In this document: one piece after another, positions 24,152 through 32,076 of the stretch
Numbering within the stretch: position 1 is the stretch's first letter
Layout: each line of letters begins with the position of its first letter
Assembly (NCBI GenBank): GCA_014730055.1
Contig: WJIV01000067.1
Location: 1 to 64,000 of the forward strand
DNA from: Candidatus Bathyarchaeota archaeon
GTDB lineage: Archaea; Thermoproteota; Bathyarchaeia; TCS64
DNA: 64,000 nucleotides
Direction of reading: 5' to 3'
Notes under the pieces: generated by a model
Told to the model about the DNA's origin: nothing
Database searches by the model: none
What the model saw: the letters and a program-made list of their open reading frames with translations, nothing else
Position numbers and translations under genes: made by a program

Positions 24152-26899
24152 TTAATGTTCCACATATACCCTCTTAGGAATTAACCTCTGTGGAATAATT
24201 AAGAGAGCAGTAAAGCTTCCTAAGACACATAATCCAAGTTGGAAGCGAGTAAGGGGAACAACGTGAAAGACCTCATTCAGGAATGGTACGTAAAGTATCA
24301 TTAACTGTAGTGCTAGACCTACTAATACAGATACAAAGAGCATCTTATTTGCAGTTACCCCCTCCCATCCAAGCTGGAATATATGCTTGGTCTCGCTCCT
24401 GCATTGGTATGCAAGGATGAACTCGAAGAAGACGATGCTTGTAAAAGCAACAGTTCTCGCGGTAGCTGCGGCCAATTCGGGATTTCCTGTGTTTGTAAGG
24501 GTCGTCAAGTACACGTAGAAGAAGGGTATGAAGTCGCTGATGAAGTCAACTAAGGCTGCGAAAAGTAGGAATCGCCAGAATCTTCTCAATATATCCTCTT
24601 TGGGATCTCGTGGGGGATATCTCATTAGATCTGGGTCTGGCGGATCTATACTAAGAGCAACAGCGGGTAACCCATCAGTAACAAGGTTGACCCAGAGCAC
24701 ATGTATAGGCAGGAAAGGTACGGGCAACCCAAGGAGTGCTGTGACAGTGATCTCTATGAACTCGTCAAAGTTTGCAGCCAACATCAACCTGATATATTTT
24801 GTGACGTTTGTGTAGATCTCACGTCCACCCTCAATAGCCCTAACAATAGTTGCAAAATTGTCGTCCTCAAGGATCATATCACTGGCCTCCTTGGTGACAT
24901 CAGTTCCCTTAATCCCCATGGCAACGCCAATATCAGCAGCCTTCAGGGCTGGGGCGTCGTTGACGCCATCACCAGTCATTGCCACGATGTGGCCACGTCT
25001 TCGAAGGCTGTTAGCTATTCTCATCTTGTGCTCGGGGCTAACACGGGCACACACTCGTACATGCTCAATGGTAGAGTCAAGTTCCTCATCTGTCATTGCC
25101 TCAATCTCGTAACCTTCAAGGACTGATTCTTGAGTTTCCTCTTCCAATATCCCTATCTGTTGAGCAATTGCAACTGCTGTTATTCGGTGGTCTCCGGTAA
25201 CCATCACGGGTCTTATACCTGCTAGTTGCGCTACCCTGATTGCCTCAGGGACCTCTTCCCTCGCTGGGTCAATCATACCCTGCATCCCAACGAAAACGAG
25301 CTCCCGCTCTAACTCTTCTGTTTCTAAGTTTTCTAGGTCATAATCATCTGGTAGCTCACGATAAGCCATACCAAGTACCCTTAGTGCGTCTGCAGCCATG
25401 CTTTTCATTTCAGATTGCTTTTCCCTAAGATCCTCTTCATTTATCTCCCGAACACCATCATCAACTATTTTTCTACTTAGATCAAGCAATATCTCTGGGG
25501 CACCCTTTACGTAGGCGAATAGCTTCCCCTCTGGAGTCCTGTGTATGGTGGTCATTCTTTTTCGTGTGGAGTCAAATGGGATCTCTCCAACTCTGGGATA
25601 TTTCTCCTCTAATTCACTTTTCTTTAATCCAGCTTTTGCTGCAGATGTTACAAGTGCACCTTCTGTAGGGTCTCCGAAGCATATCCAGGAACCATTGTTT
25701 TCCTGTAAATGAGCGTCGTTATTCAGGGCCCCAATCCTTAGCAGTAATTCAAGATCTTTATCTTCGAGGGGATCAATTTTCTCATCGTCCTCAGTAAATT
25801 CTCCACTCGGCGCATATCCTGCACCACTAATTTCTACAGTTCTATCTTTCACATTAAGTCTTGTAACTGTCATTTCATTCCGGGTCAATGTACCGGTTTT
25901 ATCGCTACATATTACAGTGGTACTACCAAGAGTCTCAACACTCGCAAGTCTCCTGACAATTGCATTTTGTTTAGCCATACGGGCTGTTCCAAGAGCTAGT
26001 GTAATGGTCAAGACAGCCGGTAATCCTTCAGGAATTGCCGAAACTGCCAAGCTAACACTGGTCATGAAGACTTCCTGGAGAGTTCGCTCATGAACAAACC
26101 AGAGTACAAAGAATACAAAGATTGTAAGAATCACGCTGATCTGTGCGAGCTGTCTTCCCATTTTCTCCATCTTCTGGCGAAGTGGGGGTTCTTCCACCTC
26201 AATCGCTTGTACCATCCCAGCTATTCTCCCAAATTGACTGTTCATACCAGTCTGGGTTACAACTGCAATGGCCCTTCCATTAGTTACCACAGTGCCCATA
26301 AAGACCATGTTTTTTCGGTCACCAAGGGAGGCATCTTTTTCACTTACGCCTAATCTCTTCGAGACAGGTCTTGACTCCCCTGTCAAAGCAGCCTCGTCTA
26401 TCTCAAGGTTAGCTGCTTCAATCAGCCTTGCATCTGCCGGCACTCGACTGCCTGCTTCCAGTAAAACTATGTCCCCGGGTACAAGCTCCTTTGAGTCAAT
26501 ATCTTCTTCCCTGCCTTTTCTCAAGACAAGTACATGAGGAGAAACCATGGCCTTCAAGGCCTCTACGGCTTGCTCTGCTCTAAACTCTTGCACAAAACCC
26601 AAGATTGCGTTTAGAACGACTATAATCAGGATAACATAAGTATCCGTCATGGGTTCGCCTTCGATTCTTGCGATATAAGCCGAGACAATGGCTGAAAGAA
26701 TCAAAATAACTACGAGGATACTAGTGAACTGTTCCCATAGTAGATGGTACCATTTACGTCCTTCCTCTTCTCTTAACTCATTTGGACCATATACTTCTAG
26801 CCTTCTCTCAGCTTCCTCATCCGATATTCCTTGACGATCAGTCTCAAGAGATTCAAAGACTTCATCCAGTTCTAAAGCATGCCAGTTTTCCTTTTCCAT
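24152..26899 (-). CDS. P-type Ca2+-transporting ATPase (P2A)
   Basis: 915-residue P2A-type cation pump. Cytosolic N terminus, actuator motif ALTGES, M4 motif AIPEGLPAV, phosphorylated Asp in SDKTGTLT (about residue 333), nucleotide-binding domain with KGAPE, hinge TGDGVNDAPALK, and M6 motif WVNLVTDGLPAVALSIDPPD. The M4 Glu and M6 Asn/Asp match Ca2+ site ligands in SERCA/PMR1-type pumps, so Ca2+ (possibly Mn2+) export is expected. The ATG at 26899 is preferred over a TTG three codons upstream. Single gene behind its own TATA-like TTAAAAG near 26955-26961. Confidence 0.93.
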   Translation of the reverse strand: MEKENWHALELDEVFESLETDRQGISDEEAERRLEVYGPNELREEEGRKWYHLLWEQFTSILVVILILSAIVSAYIARIEGEPMTDTYVILIIVVLNAILGFVQEFRAEQAVEALKAMVSPHVLVLRKGREEDIDSKELVPGDIVLLEAGSRVPADARLIEAANLEIDEAALTGESRPVSKRLGVSEKDASLGDRKNMVFMGTVVTNGRAIAVVTQTGMNSQFGRIAGMVQAIEVEEPPLRQKMEKMGRQLAQISVILTIFVFFVLWFVHERTLQEVFMTSVSLAVSAIPEGLPAVLTITLALGTARMAKQNAIVRRLASVETLGSTTVICSDKTGTLTRNEMTVTRLNVKDRTVEISGAGYAPSGEFTEDDEKIDPLEDKDLELLLRIGALNNDAHLQENNGSWICFGDPTEGALVTSAAKAGLKKSELEEKYPRVGEIPFDSTRKRMTTIHRTPEGKLFAYVKGAPEILLDLSRKIVDDGVREINEEDLREKQSEMKSMAADALRVLGMAYRELPDDYDLENLETEELERELVFVGMQGMIDPAREEVPEAIRVAQLAGIRPVMVTGDHRITAVAIAQQIGILEEETQESVLEGYEIEAMTDEELDSTIEHVRVCARVSPEHKMRIANSLRRRGHIVAMTGDGVNDAPALKAADIGVAMGIKGTDVTKEASDMILEDDNFATIVRAIEGGREIYTNVTKYIRLMLAANFDEFIEITVTALLGLPVPFLPIHVLWVNLVTDGLPAVALSIDPPDPDLMRYPPRDPKEDILRRFWRFLLFAALVDFISDFIPFFYVYLTTLTNTGNPELAAATARTVAFTSIVFFEFILAYQCRSETKHIFQLGWEGVTANKMLFVSVLVGLALQLMILYVPFLNEVFHVVPLTRFQLGLCVLGSFTALLIIPQRLIPKRVYVEH

Positions 26900-26961
26900 T
26901 TTAACCAATCTTCTCTCGGATTTGCCCTAATCTAGCTAGGGATAACATAATAGCTTTTAAC

Positions 26962-26976
26962 TTCTCCGCTGGAGAA
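26962..26976. repeat. Inverted repeat TTCTCC-GCT-GGAGAA upstream of the Ca2+-ATPase gene
   Basis: Perfect 6-base arms around a 3-base centre, between the PIN gene stop and the Ca2+-ATPase promoter. It could be an operator next to the TATA-like element or a hairpin ending the PIN message. A second, weaker repeat CCCTA-N7-TAGGG lies at 26925-26941. Confidence 0.3.
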
Positions 26977-26988
26977 TTGCTTTGCTCC

Positions 26989-27381
26989 TCAACGTAAGAA
27001 TTCTATGTAACGTCTCTGACGAAGAGCGAGAGAGCCTACTCCCTCTGACCTTAACCTTCTTCTAAGTCGGATATCAGAAGTCGCTACTATGAAATCATTT
27101 TCTTTAGCAACCCTAACTAAACTATCGTCGACGGATTCACCAGGAAATAATTCTACATCAATAATCTTACACTGTTTTGCTAAGGTCTTCGCCAATCTTA
27201 GTTCTTTCCTGAACTTTGGATTTGCTTCATCAATTAGTTTATCAATCTCATCCAATACAGTCGAAGTGACAGCGAATTCAACCTTTTCCTGTAATGCAGC
27301 CTCGGTCTCGGAGAATATATCTACATGAAAACGATGAGGGGCTAGAAGAAAATTTGTGTCAAACAGAACGGTTTTTGGCAA
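26989..27381 (-). CDS. PIN-domain protein, FCF1/VapC9 type
   Basis: 130-residue single PIN domain, a likely Mg2+/Mn2+-dependent RNase. Conserved acidic residues are visible: D8 in FDTNFLL, E45 region in VLDEIDKL, D85-86 in SVDDSLVRVA and D102 in ATSDIRLRRRL. The type is the archaeal FCF1/UTP24-like PIN that in many archaea is encoded beside eIF2-gamma; here an iron-sulfur flavoprotein gene separates them. No antitoxin-like gene is adjacent, so a housekeeping rRNA-processing role is more likely than a toxin. Confidence 0.88.
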   Translation of the reverse strand: MPKTVLFDTNFLLAPHRFHVDIFSETEAALQEKVEFAVTSTVLDEIDKLIDEANPKFRKELRLAKTLAKQCKIIDVELFPGESVDDSLVRVAKENDFIVATSDIRLRRRLRSEGVGSLALRQRRYIEFLR

Positions 27382-27503
27382 CTTTACTCTCTCGCTGTTA
27401 ATTTATATTTTAAAGGATTCTTTTCACTTAATGATTATCATATAGTTAAAAAAATGAATATAGTCTTGATGATAAATAATTCAAGTTTAATAAAAAGAGG
27501 ATA

Positions 27504-28391
27504 TTATTTATGCCATATCTCATCTTCGAGAAACTCTTTGAAAGTTGCCGGTCCCCAGAAAGACCTCGTTTTCACTAGGTGCTCAGAGGCTTTTTCCAAG
27601 TTTCTTAATCTATAGTAATACAATGTAAGCTTTAGTTCTTCACTCGCTTTCTTCAAAAGTTCAATAGATTCTTTTTCTTTAACTGTATTATGGCTCAAGG
27701 CATATTCGATTAAAGAGTCTTCAAAATTGAATGTCCCGTTCGTAATATCCATTATAGCTGATTCCAAAGAACTCCATGGGTTTTCTACCGTTCCTAGATA
27801 TCTATGTTTCTCCGCTATCTTGATTCTATTCTTTGAATCCTTTCTTGCTGCCTCAGCTATTTTTCTTCCTAGATGATTCGCCCTGCTCAAAGCAGCTTCA
27901 AATTGTACTAAATGAACAGGTAAACCTCCGACATACTTTAGGCAAAATATTGATGCCCATCTCCTCATCTCTGCGTTTGCTGTCCTTGCACCTCCATTGT
28001 TAGCAGCCTGTGAGATAGATGCAAATGGTATTCCACTTAACTCTCCGCTCCATTTGAAAGGATAAAAACGCTCAAAGAATAGTTGTGTAATCGCGGGAGG
28101 TTTTCCAAAGTAAACTGGCTGAGAGACGAAGATCCCGTTTGCTTCCAGTATCTGATTGAATAACTCACCCTCGCCACTTGCCCCCATTGAGTCATTTAGA
28201 ACACATCGATGTTCCTCATCCCTAATGCAGCTCCAGCATGAGGCACACGGACGAATATCATGTTCGTAGAGATGTACTAGTTCACATCTAACAGAGTCAT
28301 ACGACTCGATCCCATCAATTACTTGATTCAGCAGCCTTGCGGAGTAACCATTTTTTCTTGGACTTGCTAAAATGCACAAAATGTTGGTCAA
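27504..28391 (-). CDS. Iron-sulfur flavoprotein (flavodoxin-like fold)
   Basis: 295-residue NADPH-dependent-FMN-reductase-fold protein. The FMN phosphate loop is ASPRKNGYSARLL (9-21). The compact cysteine motif CASCWSCIRDEEHRC (C-x2-C-x2-C-x7-C, about residues 49-63) is that of archaeal iron-sulfur flavoproteins binding one [4Fe-4S], used in electron transfer or O2/H2O2 protection. QPVYFGKPPAITQLFFERFYP follows, which is also typical and split here by loop residues. The C-terminal extra 90 residues are helical. TTG start without a clear Shine-Dalgarno. It lies between eIF2-gamma and the PIN gene. Confidence 0.85.
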   Translation of the reverse strand: MTNILCILASPRKNGYSARLLNQVIDGIESYDSVRCELVHLYEHDIRPCASCWSCIRDEEHRCVLNDSMGASGEGELFNQILEANGIFVSQPVYFGKPPAITQLFFERFYPFKWSGELSGIPFASISQAANNGGARTANAEMRRWASIFCLKYVGGLPVHLVQFEAALSRANHLGRKIAEAARKDSKNRIKIAEKHRYLGTVENPWSSLESAIMDITNGTFNFEDSLIEYALSHNTVKEKESIELLKKASEELKLTLYYYRLRNLEKASEHLVKTRSFWGPATFKEFLEDEIWHK

Positions 28392-28471
28392 TTTTGAATC
28401 TAAGTTACTAAATAGGAATATAGGGGTTTATTATTTTTGGAAGGATTTGATTTTTCTAAACCTTGATAAGA

Positions 28472-29710
28472 TCAGGCCCTTACTGTTCCTACGCCGATTA
28501 GTCTCCATCTACCGCCCACTCGTCTACTGATGGCTACTCTGCTTCCGTCCTCAGCACATACAGGTATAGTAAGATCTAGATCCATCCAGTCTCCTCTAAC
28601 AGTGGTAACGTCCCCCATAGTTTTCGCTGTTCCTACATTTAATAGCAATTTCTCCCCCCGAGCGATGCTGGACACCTTCTCCTCCTGTACCGTCCCCACT
28701 ACAGTCTCAAAAAGTCTGTAATCTAGTGTGATTTGCTCCACGACAGGAGGCAAAGTACCTGGCTTTCCTACCAAATTTCCTACTAAACCGTCAGATTTTG
28801 TAACAGAGGGATCAAGCATTGTCCCCATACCAGCCAAACCACCGGGTAAAGCTTCTTCCAGTGAATACCCACCAACCTGCAGGCTGGTAATTTCTGTGGA
28901 CAACTCTCTTGTCTTAATTCTTCCCTTCTGTCTCTCTGGCAGGCCGGGCTTAATCTCTACTTCATCACCTAACTTGAAGCTACCCTGAGTAATTGAACCA
29001 CCTAGGACACCTCCAACAAGGTCATCAATTGGAGTGCCTGGGCGATTTACGTCGAAACTACGCACAATATACATTCTGGGAGGGAGGTTTGGATCATGTG
29101 TAGGAGTAGGTAAATACTCTTCCATTGCTTGAATGAGGAGGTCAACGTTTACTACCTGTTGAGCTGAAACCGGGATAATTGGTGCGTTCTCAGCTATGCT
29201 GCCTTTGACGAATTCCTTTATTTGATTGAAATTTTCAACTGCTTTCTCTCGATTGACGAGATCAATTTTGTTTTGAACTATTACCAGGTTCTTAAGGCCC
29301 ACGGCTTCGATGGCTGCAAGGTGCTCCCTTGTCTGCGGTTGAGGGCATTCCTCGTTTGCTGCAATGACTAGAATCGCTCCGTCCATTACAGCCGCGCCGC
29401 TAAGCATTGTAGCCATAAGAATCTCGTGTCCTGGAGCGTCAACAAAGCTTACAGTTCTCTGTAACTCGGCTTCCTCGCCGCACATTGGGCACTGTTGACT
29501 TGAACAAAAACAGTGGGGCTCAGGGCAGTTAGGGCACTTGTAGAGCGCAGCATCAGCGTATCCAAGTTTAATGGTGATTCCTCTTTTTAGCTCCTCACTG
29601 TGACGGCTAGCCCATTCTCCTGTAATAGCTTGAACTAGTGTTGTCTTCCCATGATCTACGTGTCCAATGGTTCCAATGTTAATTTCCGGTTGACGTGGTA
29701 ATCTTGCGAT
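28472..29710 (-). CDS. eif2g: Translation initiation factor 2 subunit gamma, with apparent non-standard start codon
   Basis: GTPase subunit of a/eIF2, which brings Met-tRNAi to the 30S subunit. Reading upstream of the first internal ATG (29485) restores the missing G domain: INIGTIGHVDHGKTTL (G1), SEELKRGITIKLGYA, a zinc knuckle CPNCPEPHCFC/CPMCG, DAPGHE (G3) and QNKIDL (G4). Two beta-barrel domains follow. The open frame back to the TAG at 29723-29725 has no ATG, GTG or TTG. The best start is the ATC at 29708-29710, 7 bases after GGGGAG, giving 412 residues and a normal N terminus. A sequencing error is the alternative. Confidence 0.93.
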   Translation of the reverse strand: MARLPRQPEINIGTIGHVDHGKTTLVQAITGEWASRHSEELKRGITIKLGYADAALYKCPNCPEPHCFCSSQQCPMCGEEAELQRTVSFVDAPGHEILMATMLSGAAVMDGAILVIAANEECPQPQTREHLAAIEAVGLKNLVIVQNKIDLVNREKAVENFNQIKEFVKGSIAENAPIIPVSAQQVVNVDLLIQAMEEYLPTPTHDPNLPPRMYIVRSFDVNRPGTPIDDLVGGVLGGSITQGSFKLGDEVEIKPGLPERQKGRIKTRELSTEITSLQVGGYSLEEALPGGLAGMGTMLDPSVTKSDGLVGNLVGKPGTLPPVVEQITLDYRLFETVVGTVQEEKVSSIARGEKLLLNVGTAKTMGDVTTVRGDWMDLDLTIPVCAEDGSRVAISRRVGGRWRLIGVGTVRA

Positions 29711-29849
29711 GCTTGATCTCCCCTATTTGCTAGTGCAATCAGTACGGATTCTTATCTTAAATACATATCCCCAGAAATGAATTTAATAATAATCACATGA
29801 ATACAGTTATATCCAATAGTCAAGAAATCAATACAAAAAGGTGGATAAA

Positions 29850-30050
29850 ATGTCAGAAATGATCAAAATCAGTATTCCCAAGGATATCTACGAGAAAATT
29901 AAAGACAGAATCCAAGGGACAAGTTTTGAAAGCGTGGATGAATATGTTGCTCTTATGCTGGAAAACGAATTTCCAGAAGAGACACAGTACAGCAAAGAAG
30001 AAGAAGAACTCATAAGAGAGCGCCTTAGAAGATTAGGATACATCGAGTGA
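29850..30050 (+). CDS. Small ribbon-helix-helix-like protein upstream of sat
   Basis: 66-residue protein. MSEMIKISIPKDIYEKIKDRI starts with a short beta strand followed by a helix, then SFESVDEYVALMLENEF, the strand-helix-helix order of Arc/MetJ-type DNA-binding proteins or of the small CopG group. The C terminus is charged. The ATG at 29850 follows GGTGGAT, which is a good Shine-Dalgarno; a GTG nine bases upstream is part of that motif. It ends 7 bases before sat, so it may regulate or simply accompany that gene. The family call is tentative. Confidence 0.6.
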   Translation: MSEMIKISIPKDIYEKIKDRIQGTSFESVDEYVALMLENEFPEETQYSKEEEELIRERLRRLGYIE

Positions 30051-30057
30051 ACTGGCT

Positions 30058-31200
30058 TTGAGGCCCCACGGAGGAAGGCTGGTAAACTGTAGAGCAGAAA
30101 TAAACGACATCCCCAAACTATCTAATGAAGCCCGGGAGTATACGAAGATTTCCGTATCTCATGAACAAAGGCTTGATCTGGAAAACGTGGCATGTGGACT
30201 TTACAGCCCATTGACAGGTCCCCTTCTTCAAAACGACTACCTCACGGTACTTGCTAAAGGTAGACTCCTAGACGATACCCCGTGGACCATTCCCATACTA
30301 CTTGATGTGGAGGAGGACAAGAGCAGAGAGATCGCAGCGGGAGACCGGGTGTCAATAGCCTCATCTGGTGATACTTTCGCTTTTTTAGACGTGGAAGAAA
30401 AATATTCATGGGATAAGAAGACTCACTGCCAGCGAGTATACAAGACCTGTGACACCAGACACCCGGGGATCAATACCGTAAACCAAATGAAACCCGTGTT
30501 AATAGGTGGGACCCTTATACTTGTAAAAGAGCACCCTGGAAAATTTCCGAGATACAGGCTCAAGCCGACTGAGACTAGATTCTTATTCCGAGAAAAAGGC
30601 TGGAGAACAGTTGCTGGTTTCCAAACTAGAAATGCACCTCATATGGGACATGAGTACGTACAAAAAACAGCATTAGCCTTCGTTGACGGCCTATTCATAA
30701 ATCCTTTAATAGGAAAAAAGAAGAAGGGTGACTTCACTGACGAGGTTATAATTGATAGTTACGAGGCTCTTTTCCAGAATTACTTTTTGAAAAACAGTGC
30801 TACTTTGGTAACTTTAGAGATGGAGATGCATTATGCGGGGCCTAGGGAAGCTATTCACCACGCCATTATTCGAAAGAATTACGGATGTACACATTTCATA
30901 GTGGGAAGAGACCACGCTGGAGTAGGCGATTATTACGGTCCTTTCGAAGCACAGGAAATTTTCGAGCATTATCCTGATCTTGGGATTATCCCCATATTCT
31001 TCAGGAATTTCTTCCACTGTAAAAAATGCGGTGGACCCCAAAATGACAAGATTTGCCCTCATCCAGTTGAAGATCATATAATATATCGAGGACGCGTAAT
31101 GAGGGACCAACTATCAAATGGAGATAGACCCAGCCAAGACCTAATGAGACCTGAAGTTGTTGATGCTATTCTCACCCACGACACCCCGTTTGTAGAGTAA
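30058..31200 (+). CDS. sat: Sulfate adenylyltransferase (ATP sulfurylase)
   Basis: Makes adenylyl sulfate (APS) and PPi from ATP and sulfate; 380 residues, the archaeal/bacterial monofunctional size. Opening RPHGGRLVN, active-site QTRNAPHMGHE (about residues 194-204) and GRDHAGVGDYYGPF, and a zinc-binding CKKCGGPQNDKICPH near the C terminus, as in thermophilic ATP sulfurylases. TTG start, supported by the family N terminus. No APS reductase, APS kinase or sulfite reductase lies in the window, so whether it serves assimilation, dissimilation or runs in reverse is open. Its PPi could feed the H+-PPase. Confidence 0.94.
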   Translation: MRPHGGRLVNCRAEINDIPKLSNEAREYTKISVSHEQRLDLENVACGLYSPLTGPLLQNDYLTVLAKGRLLDDTPWTIPILLDVEEDKSREIAAGDRVSIASSGDTFAFLDVEEKYSWDKKTHCQRVYKTCDTRHPGINTVNQMKPVLIGGTLILVKEHPGKFPRYRLKPTETRFLFREKGWRTVAGFQTRNAPHMGHEYVQKTALAFVDGLFINPLIGKKKKGDFTDEVIIDSYEALFQNYFLKNSATLVTLEMEMHYAGPREAIHHAIIRKNYGCTHFIVGRDHAGVGDYYGPFEAQEIFEHYPDLGIIPIFFRNFFHCKKCGGPQNDKICPHPVEDHIIYRGRVMRDQLSNGDRPSQDLMRPEVVDAILTHDTPFVE

Positions 31201-31265
31201 CCATTATTTTTACAACTATTATCGACCCTTTTTATCTGATAATGTTTTTTTAGACTTGGTAATCA

Positions 31266-31751
31266 ATGAATAATCGAAGAACAACCACCATAGCCATTAT
31301 AGTTGCATTAGCTGTTATTGTTTTACTATATTTTTGGAATATTCCTAGGTCAGCTGTTAACACTACATTAGATAGTGTTGACTTTAGTGGACCAATCTAC
31401 CAGACAGAAACGGGGGCATTTGACCAGTTTTTTATGACTTTAACATTTGAGAATGAAGGAAGGACAAGAGTAGAGATCACGAAACTTGATGTAAATGTAC
31501 TTCTCAACGGTACAGACTATAATAGCCAGATGACAACCCATAACCTAGGCGGGATAGAGCCTAGTAATAGCAGAACGTTTCATAGAACTGTATTGCTTAC
31601 TAACGCTCCCATAGGATTCCGTGAGAATGAAGCATGGAACTTGACGGGAATAGCTGAAATCACAGCTGAGGCTGAATTTCTGTTTTTCAGGTATAAAAAA
31701 AGCATGAGGGAGATAAGGTCGTATCCCTGGGAAATCGACTTCCTTGATTAA
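31266..31751 (+). CDS. Membrane-anchored LEA14-like beta-sandwich protein
   Basis: 161-residue protein with one N-terminal membrane helix (TIAIIVALAVIVLLYFW, about residues 8-24) and an extracytoplasmic domain of beta strands with recurrent patterns such as FFMTLTFENEGRTRVEITKLDV, written here in parts FFMTLTFENEG and RVEITKLDV. This resembles the LEA14/WHy or archaeal extracytoplasmic beta-sandwich type, but the match is by pattern only. Several N-x-T/S sequons could be glycosylated. Function unknown. Confidence 0.6.
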   Translation: MNNRRTTTIAIIVALAVIVLLYFWNIPRSAVNTTLDSVDFSGPIYQTETGAFDQFFMTLTFENEGRTRVEITKLDVNVLLNGTDYNSQMTTHNLGGIEPSNSRTFHRTVLLTNAPIGFRENEAWNLTGIAEITAEAEFLFFRYKKSMREIRSYPWEIDFLD

Positions 31752-31797
31752 CACTTAACCCTTATCAATTACCGATAGGGATAATGTGGGATAAAGA

Positions 31798-32076
31798 ATG
31801 AGTAGTAAAGTACGTACATCACATATATTGGTAGAGAAACACAGTGAGGCCTTAGATATATTGAAAAAACTTGAGAAAGGTGAGAGCTTCTCTGAATTAG
31901 CTAAAAAACACAGTTCATGTCCTTCCGGTAAAAGAGGGGGAAACCTGGGTGAGATCAGTGCCGGAAAGGTCGTAAAGCCGTTCTGGAAAGCTGCCTCACA
32001 ACTGGACAAAGGAGAGACAACCAAAGAACCAGTAAAAACACAGTTTGGCTATCATATAATTAAAAGAACAGGTTAA
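31798..32076 (+). CDS. Parvulin-type peptidyl-prolyl isomerase
   Basis: 92-residue stand-alone parvulin domain (PpiC/Par10 type), with no signal peptide and no extra domains, so cytosolic. Family motifs: VRTSHILVEKHSEA, the ELAKKHSSCPSGKRGGNLGE core with its Cys in the active-site cleft (given here in part as SSCPSGKRGGNLG), and TQFGYHIIKRTG at the end. It catalyses cis-trans isomerisation of prolyl bonds. Such single-domain parvulins are sporadic in archaea. Its stop overlaps the convergent radical SAM gene by 4 bases. Confidence 0.93.
   Translation: MSSKVRTSHILVEKHSEALDILKKLEKGESFSELAKKHSSCPSGKRGGNLGEISAGKVVKPFWKAASQLDKGETTKEPVKTQFGYHIIKRTG

Noticed and set aside
26989..27381. PIN gene as toxin of a toxin-antitoxin pair
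   Set aside because: No small antitoxin gene is adjacent and the sequence is of the FCF1-like housekeeping type.
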